This document shows, in pieces, positions 21,910 to 31,700 of a stretch of 64,000 nucleotides of DNA (its first letter is position 1; every line of letters begins with the position of its first letter). Below the pieces are notes generated by a model. The model had not been told where the DNA came from. It made no database searches and saw only the letters and a program-made list of their open reading frames with translations. The stretch comes from Deinococcus sp. (GTDB lineage: Bacteria > Deinococcota > Deinococci > Deinococcales > Deinococcaceae). The stretch covers positions 1 through 64,000 of the forward strand of contig NZ_JAGLBG010000004.1 in assembly GCF_018260405.1 (NCBI RefSeq), in the 5' to 3' direction. A program made the translations under genes and the position numbers.

Positions 21910-23115
21910 ATGCCCAGACCTCAACCGCTGGATTTTTCTGCGCTTCTCTCGGCGCGTGCCCGCACCATGAACGCTAGCGCCATCCGCGAGATTCTCAAGA
22001 TCACGCAGCGGCCCGACGTGATTTCCTTTGCCGGGGGCCTGCCCGCGCCCGAACTGTTCCCGATGGACGAGTTTCGCCGCGCCGCCGACACGGTCATGAC
22101 CAAATATGGCCCGGCCTCCTTGCAGTACAGCACCACCGAGGGGCACGCGCCGCTGCGCGAGTGGATCGCCGCCCGCAGCCACATTCCGGCCAGCAATGTG
22201 CAGATCACGACCGGAAGCCAACAGGCCCTTGACCTGCTCGGCAAAATTCTGATTTCGGAGGGCGACACCGTGCTGGTCGAAGCACCGAGCTATCTGGGGG
22301 CGCTGCAATCGTTCCAGCCGTATTTGCCCAGCTACGCCGAAATGCCCACCGATGAGGGCGGAATCGACGTGGACGCGCTGGAAGGGCTACTGAAAGCCGG
22401 GAACGTCAAGTTGCTGTACGCCATTCCCAACTTTCAGAATCCCACCGGGCGCACACTGAGCCTGGAGCGCCGCCGCCGCCTGGTCGAACTGACCGCGCAA
22501 CACGGCGTGCTGGTCATCGAGGACGACCCTTACGGCGACCTGCGCTTCAGCGGCGAACCGATCACCAGCCTGTATCAGCTGGGACTGGAGCTGTGGGGCG
22601 ACGTGGATCAGAACCACGTTATCTATTGCAGCAGCTTTTCTAAGACGCTGGTGCCCGGCCTGCGCGACGCCTGGGTGCAGGCCGCCGCCCCGATTATCGG
22701 CAAACTGATTCAGGCCAAGCAGGGGGCCGATCTGCATACGCCCACCCTGAACCAGATGATGATTACCGAGCTGCTGCCGCTGCTACCCACGCAAATCGAG
22801 AAGGTCAGGCGGGCTTACGGCGAGCGGGCCGGAATCATGATGGACGCGATGGATCGCCTCTTTCCGGCGGGCGCACAGCACACCACGCCGCAGGGCGGAA
22901 TGTTCCTGTGGGTCACGTTGCCCCACGGAATCGACACAGCCAAGATGCTGCCCCGCGCCGTGGAGCGTCAGGTGGCCTACGTGCCCGGCAGCCCGTTCTA
23001 TGCCAGGGGCGGTGGCGAGAACACCATGCGCCTGAGCTACAGCTGCTCGACCCCCGAACAGATCGGGCGCGGCGTGCAGGCGCTGGCCGACACTATCCGC
23101 GAGAGCCTCGACTGA
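21910..23115 (+). CDS. lysN: LysN-type 2-aminoadipate aminotransferase
   Basis: PLP-dependent fold-type I aminotransferase resembling Thermus LysN, which transaminates 2-oxoadipate in the alpha-aminoadipate route to lysine. The 401-residue protein has RPDVISFAGGLPAPELFP, LQYSTTEGHAPLREW, ITTGSQQALDLLGK, IPNFQNPTGRTLS, EDDPYGDL and the PLP lysine in SSFSKTLVPGLRD. QAKQGADLHTPTLNQ is also the segment I recall from Thermus LysN. Substrate breadth of such enzymes is wide, so strict specificity is an inference. It begins a likely lysN-murI-rph unit. Confidence 0.88.
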   Translation: MPRPQPLDFSALLSARARTMNASAIREILKITQRPDVISFAGGLPAPELFPMDEFRRAADTVMTKYGPASLQYSTTEGHAPLREWIAARSHIPASNVQITTGSQQALDLLGKILISEGDTVLVEAPSYLGALQSFQPYLPSYAEMPTDEGGIDVDALEGLLKAGNVKLLYAIPNFQNPTGRTLSLERRRRLVELTAQHGVLVIEDDPYGDLRFSGEPITSLYQLGLELWGDVDQNHVIYCSSFSKTLVPGLRDAWVQAAAPIIGKLIQAKQGADLHTPTLNQMMITELLPLLPTQIEKVRRAYGERAGIMMDAMDRLFPAGAQHTTPQGGMFLWVTLPHGIDTAKMLPRAVERQVAYVPGSPFYARGGGENTMRLSYSCSTPEQIGRGVQALADTIRESLD

Positions 23116-23149
23116 TGAGCACCCGCCCAAGTCGCTTACCCCGTACCCC

Positions 23150-23989
<840 letters not shown>

Positions 23990-24013
23990 ACGGCCTACAT
24001 CACAAGGTAGCTT

Positions 24014-24772
24014 ATGACCCAGACCAATTTACCCGTCCGTGAGGGCCGCGACCTGCTGACCCCGCGCCCCATAACCGTCAAACGCGGAGTCAATCCGCAC
24101 GCGCCTGGCAGCGCCCAGCTGAGTATGGGCCGCACCGAGATTCTGGCAACGGTGACCCTCGAAGACAAACCCGCCCCCCACATGCGCGGCAGCAAGGAAG
24201 GCTGGCTGACCGCCGAATACGCCATGCTGCCGCGCTCGACGGCCGACCGCCAGGCCCGCGAACGCAACCTGCAAAACGGGCGGCGACATGAAATTCAGCG
24301 CTTGCTGGGGCGGGCGCTGCGTTCCAGCCTGGACCTCAAATCTTTCCGCAATCAGACGCTGTATATCGACTGCGATGTGCTGGTGGCTGACGGCGGCACC
24401 CGCGTCGCCAGCATTCTGGCCGGACACGCCGCGCTGCACGACTTTTGCGAGCACCTGATCAACACGGGCAAGCTCAGCGAGTGGCCGATTATTCATAACG
24501 TCGGGGCAATCAGCGCTGGGCTGCTTGGCCACGAGGTGCGGGTAGACCTCGACTACGCCGAGGACAAGGTGGCGCGGGCCGACCTGAACGTGGTCGCTAC
24601 CGACACGGGCCTACTGATCGAGGTGCAGGGCGGCGCGGAAGCCGGGCCTATTACTGTGCAGGAGTACGCCGCCCTGCTTGAGACCGGAGTGACGGCGGTG
24701 CGCGGCGTGATGGCCGAGCTGTCGCGGCAATTGGCGGTCGTTCAGGGCTTTGGGCATTCCTACTCGCCCTGA
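24014..24772 (+). CDS. rph: Ribonuclease PH
   Basis: Phosphorolytic 3'-5' exoribonuclease that trims tRNA 3' ends. The 252-residue protein shows GSAQLSMGRTEILATVTLED, then GWLTAEYAMLPRSTADRQARE, the RRHEIQRLLGRALRSSLDL loop, and CDVLVADGGTRVASILAG with the phosphate-binding residues. RADLNVVATDTGLLIEVQG has the acidic active-site pair. The final codons (Tyr-Ser-Pro-stop) fall inside a repeat element (24759-24828), so the natural 3' end has been replaced by repeat sequence. Confidence 0.94.
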   Translation: MTQTNLPVREGRDLLTPRPITVKRGVNPHAPGSAQLSMGRTEILATVTLEDKPAPHMRGSKEGWLTAEYAMLPRSTADRQARERNLQNGRRHEIQRLLGRALRSSLDLKSFRNQTLYIDCDVLVADGGTRVASILAGHAALHDFCEHLINTGKLSEWPIIHNVGAISAGLLGHEVRVDLDYAEDKVARADLNVVATDTGLLIEVQGGAEAGPITVQEYAALLETGVTAVRGVMAELSRQLAVVQGFGHSYSP

Positions 24773-24828
24773 TCGGTGAAAGCGGCGGTACGGGGCGGCC
24801 CGACCCCCACTTTTGTAAGAGGTCTATT
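24759..24828 (+). repeat. AATAGACC-family repeat, right half (B3)
   Basis: Matches the right half of element B2, from CCTACTCGCCCTGATCGGTG through GGCCCGACCCCCACTT to AAGAGGTCTATT at 24828. The left half is missing. It supplies the last codons of rph and abuts the stop codon of the convergent gene at 24828-24830. Confidence 0.75.
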
Positions 24829-25436
24829 CAGCCTGCGCTGGCCGCTTCTTGCTCGCTTACGCTAAGCGTTTCCTTCCCGGAGCGCAGTTTGCGGCTTTCG
24901 AGGTCGGCGTGCTGGGTCAGGTAACGCAGCCAGCCCTTGGCGGTCAGCGGCCCCAAACCGTTATGCTCGACCACGAAGTCGTCGTCGGGTGGGTTGTGGT
25001 GCAGTTGCCGGGCCAGTTCCACGGTGCGGGCGCGGGTCTGCGACAGGGTGCTGCGCAGTTGGGGCAGGCCGGTGCCGCTGGGTGGGCGGTAGCCCTGGTA
25101 CTCGTCCTTCACGAATTCTTTTTGCCCCAGCGCCACCTGAATCCGGCTCTGACCCCAGCGCTCTATGCCGATGATATGTGCCAGCACCTCGCGGTTTTCG
25201 GGCGTATCGCTGGCAGCCTCGGCCCGCTGGGTCAGATAGGTGCCGCCGCGTTCAAGGCTCTGGCCCAGATCGGTGAAACTGCTGCGCCCCGCCGGTTTTT
25301 CGAGGACGTTTGCCACGACAAAATCCTTGATTTCGCCCTTGTTCTTGCGGGCCAGTAAGGCCGCACCCACCGCAATGCCCACGGTGGCAACCGTGACGAC
25401 GGCAGGCAGGAGACCTCTAGTGTTCTTCTGCGTCAT
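24828..25436 (-). CDS. DinB-like four-helix protein with N-terminal TM segment
   Basis: 202-residue protein of the DinB/YfiT-like metalloenzyme superfamily, a four-helix bundle often binding a divalent metal and thought to act as thiol-dependent transferase. It has an N-terminal hydrophobic helix (residues 10-28; AVVTVATVGIAVGAALL). The core follows with LAHIIGIERWGQSRIQVALG, a helix of ARTVELARQL, NGLGPLTAKGWLRYLTQHAD and ESRKLRSG, the usual arrangement of His ligands (HII, QHAD). Start ATG 25436 is preferred over the upstream in-frame extension to 25511. Function is unknown. Convergent with rph. Confidence 0.75.
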   Translation of the reverse strand: MTQKNTRGLLPAVVTVATVGIAVGAALLARKNKGEIKDFVVANVLEKPAGRSSFTDLGQSLERGGTYLTQRAEAASDTPENREVLAHIIGIERWGQSRIQVALGQKEFVKDEYQGYRPPSGTGLPQLRSTLSQTRARTVELARQLHHNPPDDDFVVEHNGLGPLTAKGWLRYLTQHADLESRKLRSGKETLSVSEQEAASAG

Positions 25437-25482
25437 AAAATCAGTGTAGAGCCTGCATCCTAACGAAAAACTGAGGCTTCCT

Positions 25483-26088
25483 TTACTCCGCCTGAGCGAC
25501 ACAAACCTCAAGTACCTCCTGCGGCGTAGCGATCAGCGACACCCGCGAGTCGGGCGGACAGGGAAGCTGATCGCGCAGCATCAGGGGGTGCGCCAGGGTA
25601 AATTCCGGCAGGCTCAGGCCCAGGCCACGTGCGCCCCAGCTGTAGCCTTTGCCCAGTCGTCCGCCCTGCCGGTCGACACCCACGCAGGCCAGCACCACCG
25701 CCCTGGCCCCTTCCGGGATCAGGCGGGGTTCGCCCACAGCCGACATCTTGCTCAGACTGGCCCCCGCCGGATCAGTCAGCCGCCAGTACCAGCCCGCCTT
25801 TTTCTGGTGGGGCACGTACAGCACCTTGCCGCTTTCCAGCGCCAGCTTTCGCAGGGGCAGCAACGCCCGCTCGGGGCCGACAATCAGGGAATCCAGGGCC
25901 GCCAGCCGGGGATGCGCCAGCAGCTGTCTGGCGGCGTCGCGTGCGCCCTTGAAGTTGGGGCAGTGGCCGTGCGGCGGCAACGGAAAAGAACACAGGCGCG
26001 TGCGCTCCAGGGCGTTCCAGACCGCTTCCCGGCAGGCACCAGCAGTCTGCGGCGGTCTGGGGGGAGGCGGCAGCTCAGCCCTCGCCAC
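25483..26088 (-). CDS. 5-formyltetrahydrofolate cyclo-ligase-like protein
   Basis: Protein of the MTHFS superfamily, where the classic enzyme converts 5-formyl-THF to 5,10-methenyl-THF with ATP. From GTG 26088 it is 201 residues. The family's early REAVWNALERTRLCSFPLPPHG and PNFKGARDAARQLL are present. KVLYVPHQKKAGWYW and the late RLGKGYSWGARGLG (glycine-rich nucleotide loop) fit the archaeal/MTHFSD-type branch rather than the short bacterial ligase. The GTG overlaps the upstream acyltransferase stop by 14 bases, consistent with coupling. The reading frame upstream (to 26286) is low-complexity and a shadow of that gene. Confidence 0.75.
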   Translation of the reverse strand: MARAELPPPPRPPQTAGACREAVWNALERTRLCSFPLPPHGHCPNFKGARDAARQLLAHPRLAALDSLIVGPERALLPLRKLALESGKVLYVPHQKKAGWYWRLTDPAGASLSKMSAVGEPRLIPEGARAVVLACVGVDRQGGRLGKGYSWGARGLGLSLPEFTLAHPLMLRDQLPCPPDSRVSLIATPQEVLEVCVAQAE

Positions 26089-26974
26089 CGCTGAGGTCTT
26101 CCGGCCCCGGTTGGCGGGTCTGGCCGGGGGTCGGCTCCGGGAACTCCGGGTTCGCCTTGCGGTCGGGCACACGAGCGTGCGTGGCGGCCCGAATGTGGTA
26201 CTCGCCCATTTCCTGCTCGGGGCGCACCTTGTAGCGCGTGACCTTGGCGGGCACCCCCATGGCAATGCCGTGCGGCGGAATGTCACTGCGGAGCAGGGCG
26301 TGGGTCGCCAGCATTCCGTCGTCGCTAACGATGCTACCCGCCAGCACGGTGCTGTGGTAGGTGATGCGTGCCCCGCGCCCGATGACCGTTTTACGCAGAG
26401 TCACGTCGGGGCCGTCGAGCACGCTGTGCGTGTGGCTGTAGATGTTGACGTAATCGCTGATCGAAGCGCCGTCGTGCAGTTCGATCCCGCCGATATCGTC
26501 GAGCAGCACGTAGCGGTGCACCACCACGTCGTCCCCGACTTCCATGTTGTAGCCGACGCTGAATTCCACGTTCTGCCAGCACTTGAAGTTGCGGCCCACC
26601 TTTTTGAAGATGTGGCCCGCCAGCACCCGCCGCAGCGGGATGCCCGTCACAGGGTTCTGGCCGAAGGGAGTCAGGTCCAGGTTTTTCCAGAGCCACAGCA
26701 GCGGCTTGACCTGCTTAAAGCGCTCCTGGTCGGTCGCCATGTAATACTCGGCCTCGAAGGTGGCGTTGTTGGCGTCGCAATTGAGCGCAGCCATGGGCAT
26801 GTCAGAAAGCAGCGTGGCATAGCTGCGGCCATACATCACCTGGGCCAGCACCTCACGGCACAGCTCGTAACGGTCAGTCGCCGGATCGGTGAGCCTGGCC
26901 TCCAAATCCCCGAGAAACTGGTCGAAAACGCTTTGGGCGTCCGAATTGATGCTGATGGGCACGAGCCAGGTCAC
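26075..26974 (-). CDS. Left-handed beta-helix acyltransferase-like protein
   Basis: 299-residue protein. The N-terminal 110 residues are helical. A left-handed beta-helix (hexapeptide repeat) domain follows at about residues 120-240. Its rungs include RNFKCWQNVEFSVGYNMEVG, VVVHRYVLLDDIGGI, ASISDYVNIYSHTHSV and VIGRGARITYHSTVLAGS, then the GIAMGVPAKVTR ending typical of acetyltransferases of the maltose O-acetyltransferase type. A Pro/Glu-rich tail finishes the protein. The acceptor is unknown; cell-envelope sugar or lipid is a guess from the family. ATG 26974 is the natural start. Confidence 0.8.
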   Translation of the reverse strand: MTWLVPISINSDAQSVFDQFLGDLEARLTDPATDRYELCREVLAQVMYGRSYATLLSDMPMAALNCDANNATFEAEYYMATDQERFKQVKPLLWLWKNLDLTPFGQNPVTGIPLRRVLAGHIFKKVGRNFKCWQNVEFSVGYNMEVGDDVVVHRYVLLDDIGGIELHDGASISDYVNIYSHTHSVLDGPDVTLRKTVIGRGARITYHSTVLAGSIVSDDGMLATHALLRSDIPPHGIAMGVPAKVTRYKVRPEQEMGEYHIRAATHARVPDRKANPEFPEPTPGQTRQPGPEDLSGGEG

Positions 26975-27273
26975 GCCAGAAAGTGTAGCAGTTGATAGGA
27001 AAGGTCAACCGTCATCCTATCCAGCACTCTTTGTCTGAGAGTCTTTCATCTGGGCCTGATCTGCACGGCTAAAGTTAGGAAATTATGAGAACCTTGCGGT
27101 TACCCTCATGCGTATCTGGGTAAAACGCCCGAATCCCCTGTGCGGCGCAGTTCTACGAAGCCGCTCGGAGGGGTACCGCAATCATAATCCGGCAAGTACT
27201 GAACACTGTGAGTACGTCAACGGCGAAACACCGACTGAATCGTGTGAACGTCCTAAACCCGTCCGAACTATTA

Positions 27274-27582
27274 CTAGTTGTCGAACTTGTCGTACCCGGC
27301 CGCCACACGGCGCTGCGCTCCACGGGCATAGTCCATCTGCATCTCGACAGTCTCATGTTTGCCCTCGGTAAAGGTACTGTCGTGAATCCAGTAGTTCAGG
27401 CGGTTGTCCCCGAGTTGCACCCAGAATTTGTGGGGGTCCGCGACATCACGCAAAAAGGCCACGTGATCGTATTCGTTCTGCTGCGCCCATACCTTGATGT
27501 CGTCCAGCACACGCACGGCTTTAGGATCAGTCATCTGGAACTCGTGACCGTCTGACTCGTTGATGAACTTGATGGTGACCAT
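27274..27582 (-). CDS. Small hypothetical protein (102 aa)
   Basis: A 102-residue soluble protein beginning MVTIKFINESDGHEFQMTDP. It has a mixed alpha/beta character, an aromatic-rich middle (NKLNYW-like DNRLNYWIHD) and no known motif. Coding bias looks real and a potential start is well placed. The upstream direction shares a gap with the divergent exonuclease gene, so its promoter lies in 27583-27679. Confidence 0.65.
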   Translation of the reverse strand: MVTIKFINESDGHEFQMTDPKAVRVLDDIKVWAQQNEYDHVAFLRDVADPHKFWVQLGDNRLNYWIHDSTFTEGKHETVEMQMDYARGAQRRVAAGYDKFDN

Positions 27583-27679
27583 AGGCTCAGCTTAGGCCGC
27601 TTCAAGCTGATTTGAACATGAATTGACTGAACGTATCTTGACCAATAGCCTCATGGCGCACAGGCTATGCTCGGCAGCA

Positions 27680-28438
27680 ATGCCCGGCCTTAAAGTCACC
27701 ACGCTCAACGCCAATGGTCTGCGGAGCGCCTTACGCAGGGGGCTTGCGGCCTGGGTCGAGCGCCAGCAACCCGACGTGCTGCTGCTTCAGGAAGTTCGCG
27801 CCGGGCCGATGCCGGAGGCGCTTCCCGGTTACGCGTCGGCCTGGTTTCCGGCGCAGAAGGCGGGCTACAGCGGCGTGGCGATTTTGTCGCGCCATGAACT
27901 AAGCGACGTGCGAACCGGAATGAACCACGTTCAGATGGACCATGAAGGCCGCGTCATCAGCGCCGTGATCCAGGGGGTGCGGTTTGTCAGCGTGTACCTC
28001 CCCAGCGGCAGCAGCGGCGAGGAGCGCCAGGGGTTCAAAGACCGCATCCTGGGCGAATATCAGGTGTGGGTAGAAGGCCTGCTGGCGGGGGGAATACCCC
28101 TGGTGATCGGCGGCGACTACAACGTGGCCCACCGCGAAATCGACCTGAAAAACTGGCGCGGCAACCAGAAAAACAGCGGCTTTCTGCCTCATGAGCGCCA
28201 GTGGATGACAGACCACCTGCGGGGCGGCCTGACCGACACCCACCGCCTGCATCTGGGCGACACACCCGAATACACCTGGTGGAGCAACCGGGCCAACGCT
28301 TACGCTAACAATGTCGGCTGGCGCATCGATTATCTGCTGGCCGCCAGGGTGCATATCCGTAACGTTGGCGTGGACCGCGAAGCCTGCCTTAGCGACCACG
28401 CACCGCTCTCGGGGCAGGTCGAGTGGCCGCAGGAATGA
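27680..28438 (+). CDS. xth: Exodeoxyribonuclease III family AP endonuclease
   Basis: DNA repair enzyme of the exonuclease/endonuclease/phosphatase superfamily that cleaves abasic sites and trims 3' ends. The 252-residue product from ATG 27680 has all motifs: TLNANGLRSALRRGL, LLLQEVRAG (Glu metal ligand), GYSGVAILSR, VYLPSGSSGEERQGFKDR, GGDYNVAHREIDLKNWRGN (Asp/Asn pair), TWWSNRANAYANNVGWRIDYLL and the C-terminal CLSDHAPL (catalytic Asp-His). The upstream ORF extension to 27623 is poor. In Deinococcus such enzymes serve base-excision repair. Confidence 0.94.
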   Translation: MPGLKVTTLNANGLRSALRRGLAAWVERQQPDVLLLQEVRAGPMPEALPGYASAWFPAQKAGYSGVAILSRHELSDVRTGMNHVQMDHEGRVISAVIQGVRFVSVYLPSGSSGEERQGFKDRILGEYQVWVEGLLAGGIPLVIGGDYNVAHREIDLKNWRGNQKNSGFLPHERQWMTDHLRGGLTDTHRLHLGDTPEYTWWSNRANAYANNVGWRIDYLLAARVHIRNVGVDREACLSDHAPLSGQVEWPQE

Positions 28439-28441
28439 GGA

Positions 28442-28509
28442 ATATAGACTTCCGGTTGAAGGGGCCTGCCCGCCTCCCGACTGCGGGCGGAATTGAGCGC
28501 AGTCCGTAT
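28442..28509. repeat. ATACGGACT-family repeat with internal hairpin (68 bp)
   Basis: Starts ATATAGACTTCCGG and ends GCGCAGTCCGTAT, an imperfect inverted repeat. It contains a C-rich/G-rich stem (CCCGC...GCGGG) that could also stop xth transcription. A related end (GGCGGAATTGAGCGCAGTCCGT) recurs near 44161-44182. Confidence 0.6.
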
Positions 28510-28553
28510 AAGTCTGTCAAAAAGCGTAAACATTCGGTCAGAGTCGACGTGAT

Positions 28554-28779
28554 ATGCTGCGCGTGCTGTTGGGAACTGCCGTGACAAACCGCAAAGACCA
28601 TGAGGGTCCGCGGAAAGTGTTGGCGCAGGCAAGCCCGAATGAAGCGAAGATTGTCGGCGTCGGCCCCCATGAGAGGAATGCACGCGGTACGCCAGGGCCA
28701 AGTGGGCCACGTACTAGCCGCACCACACGCAAGACTACAAGTGCTCATGGGCGTGAATCGGCCCGACTGGGTGCGTAAA
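28554..28779 (+). ncRNA. Candidate structured RNA upstream of rnr
   Basis: A 226-base gap without a convincing protein, flanked by a repeat on the left and rnr on the right. The ends can pair: TGCGCGTGCTGTTGGG (28558-28573) with CCCGACTGGGTGCGTA (28762-28777), 14 of 16 positions counting G-U. Smaller hairpins lie inside (GACC-ATGAG-GGTC at 28597-28609; CCCATGAG near 28667 with CTCATGGG near 28744). This resembles the closing stem of a structured RNA or an rnr leader. It does not match signatures I know for RNase P, SRP, tmRNA or 6S RNA. Chance pairing in GC-rich DNA is possible. Confidence 0.35.
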
Positions 28780-31700
28780 TGCCAAAAATGAAGAAAATGG
28801 CTGAGGCGGTCAGTGCGACCAGCACCGAAGCCGAAACCGTGAAGAAAACGAAGAAAACCGCTCAGTCCAGCGCTGAGCCTTCCGCCGCCTCCAGTGCGGC
28901 CAAACCTCCGAAGGGCAGCAGCCGTAGCCCGAAAAAAGCCCTGGCCTCCTCCCGTTCAGAACCGTCCCAGCCGGAGCCGTCCCTGTCAGAATTACCAGCC
29001 CCAGGAGCTGGCAAGTCGCGCACCAGCCGGGCAAAAGAGACGGGCGCTACGGCTAAGGGCACCACCTCTAAAAGCCGCCCACCTGAACCCGGTTCGATTA
29101 AATCCAGCGCCGTTGAACCCGCTGCTGTAGGAACAGCAACACCAGAACCTGGGGCGGCTCCCCTTGAGCGCAAGCCGCGCAGCACCAGAGTGGCGCAGGC
29201 GATAGCGCCCAGTGAACCAGTTTCCGCTGTTCCAGCACTTTTGCCAGAAACAGTCGAAGAGGCGGCCAAGCCCCGACGCGGACGTCTGCCCCGCACGGTG
29301 AGGGAAAAAGTTGCAACGCTGCCAGCAGAGCAAGACGCTCCGGCTGCGGACAGCTCTGCCTCTACCTCTGCCGCCCAGCCCCCGGCCCGCCGAGGCCGCA
29401 AGCCGAAGCAGGCCCTGACTGAGCCCCTTGCGGAGCAGCTGGCCGAGCCGGTGCCGGTGGCCGGGGCCGCTGCCGCCGAACCCGTACTCCTGGAACGGCC
29501 CAAAAAACAGCGTGGGCGCAAGCCTAGAGGGGCCCCGGAAACGGCGCTGGCCGAGGTTCTCGATGGCGTCGAAGCTGTACCTGTCGGGCCTGTAACCGCT
29601 GAGCCTGTAACTCTTGAGCCTGTAACCGTTGAGCCTGCACCTGTCGAAGTCCCAGCCGCCCAGAGTGCAGAGCCAGCTCCAGCGGCCCTGGCTCCAGCCG
29701 CCGTAACGCACGAAACCAGTGAGCCTGCGCTAGACCTCACCACGTCCGAGCAGGCCGTGCCGCCCGCCAAGGCCACTCGCCGGGGCCGCAAGGGGGCCGC
29801 CGCGCAGGTGCAGGCACCAGAGAGCAGCGAGGCCGCAGCAAGCGCTGTGCAGACGCCGGAAGGCGCACTTGAGTCAGCGTCAGCACCAGAGCCGGAGTCA
29901 CCGCAAGAAGCACAGCCGGGGCCGCACAACGACCTGGCCGACGACGCCGAGGTGCAGGAACAGGTGGCGTTGGAGCAGGTGCAGCCCGAACAGTCGCTGG
30001 TGCTGACCCAGCTGCGTAAAATTGGCCGCCCGATTCATGTCCGCGACCTCGAAAAGACCTTTACGCGCCAGGCACTCGAGCGCATCGGCGGCTGGCGCAA
30101 CCTGACCGACCTGCTCGAAGAACTGGCTGAAAGCGGTCAGGTGATCCGTACCCGCAAAAAAATGTACGGGCTGCCCGAGGCCATGAGTCTGGTGCGCGGG
30201 CGCTTCCAGGCGTCGGCAGCGGGCTTCGGCTTCGTGATTCCCGACTCGGGCGGCGAGGACTACTACGTCCCCGAGGGCAAAACGATGGAAGCCTGGAACG
30301 GCGACATCGTCCTGGTGCGCATAGAAGGCCGGGGCGACAGCCGTAACGACAGCGGGCGCGGCGGCTCGCGGCGTGGGCAAAAAGGCGACGGAAACCCCCG
30401 CGCCAGCGTGGTGCGCTTCGTGCAGCGGGCCTACAAGCAACTGGTCGGCACCCTGGAGTTCAGTCACGGCCACCCCATTTTGAAACCTGACGATCACCGC
30501 GCCCGTCACCGCATCCTGATGCTGCCCGAAGGTCTAGAAGACTTGGAAGCCGGGGCACGCGTCGTGTCCGAGCTGTACTGGCCCGAGATCACCGGCGAGG
30601 ACGAGGTGTTCGGGCAGGTCGTGCGCGTGCTGGGCACCGAGGACGACCCGGTAACCGAAACGGAAGCCGTCATTGTCAAGTTTGGGCTGCGCGGCGATTT
30701 CCCTGAGGAAGTGGTCGAACAGGCGAACGCGATTCCGGCCCAGATTCCCGCCGAAGCCCTGAAAGACCGGCTTGACCTGCGCTCGTTTAACATCTTCACT
30801 GTCGACGGGCGCGATGCCAAGGATTTCGACGACGCCATTCATATCCAGCCCACGCCCGAGGGCAACTTCGTGGTGGGCGTGCACATCGCCGACGTGAGCC
30901 ATTACGTGCGTGAAGGCACGCCGCTAGACACCGAGGCGTATGCCCGCGCCACCAGCGTGTACCTGCCGGGCCGGGTGCTGCCCATGCTGCCCGAGCACCT
31001 CAGCAACGGGGTGTGCAGCCTGGTTCCCAACGAAGACCGCCTGACCATGACCGCGCTGGTCGAACTCTCTGCCGAGGGCGAGATTCTTAAAGTGCAACTC
31101 GCGCCTAGCGTGATCAATTCCAAGGCGCGGCTTACCTATGACGAGGTGCAGGCGTACAGCGAAGCCACCGCCACGCTGCCTGATCACGCCCGGCAACTCG
31201 AGGGTGACCTGCACCTGCTGCTTAAAATCACGACCAAACTGCGCCAGAAGCGCCTGCGTGAAGGCTCGCTGGACTTCAAGCTGCGCGAGGTTAAGGTGGA
31301 TGTCGGCCCCGACGGGCGCATGGAACTTATTCCCATCCGCGAGGAAACGGCGCGGGGGATGATCGAGGACCTGATGCTGCTCGCCAACAAGGTGGTCGCC
31401 CATTACCTGATTGAACGCGAGATTCCGACCCTGTTCCGTATCCACGAGGAACCCACGCTGCAACGCTTTCAGGACGTGAGCGCGGCTATCGGGCGGCTCG
31501 GGCAGGCCTTCCCCGGCGGCCAGCCAACCCCACAGGCGTATCAGGCGGTCTTGAAAGCCGTGCGCGGCACCCCGCGCGAAAGCGTGGTCAATACGCTGCT
31601 GCTGCGCTCGATGCAGCAGGCCAAGTATGCGGGCGAGAATGTGGGCCACTTCGGGCTGGCGTTTGACGAGTACTTGCACTTTACCAGCCCGATTCGCCGC

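Noticed and set aside
28389..28748. Minus-strand frames over the gap before rnr
   Set aside because: Poor composition, no family, and they extend into the repeat and the xth gene. A structured RNA or leader is a better account.
29581..29660. Short tandem repeats in the rnr N-terminus considered as a CRISPR-like array
   Set aside because: Period is about 18 bases in frame with no spacers; they encode EPVT-type protein repeats.
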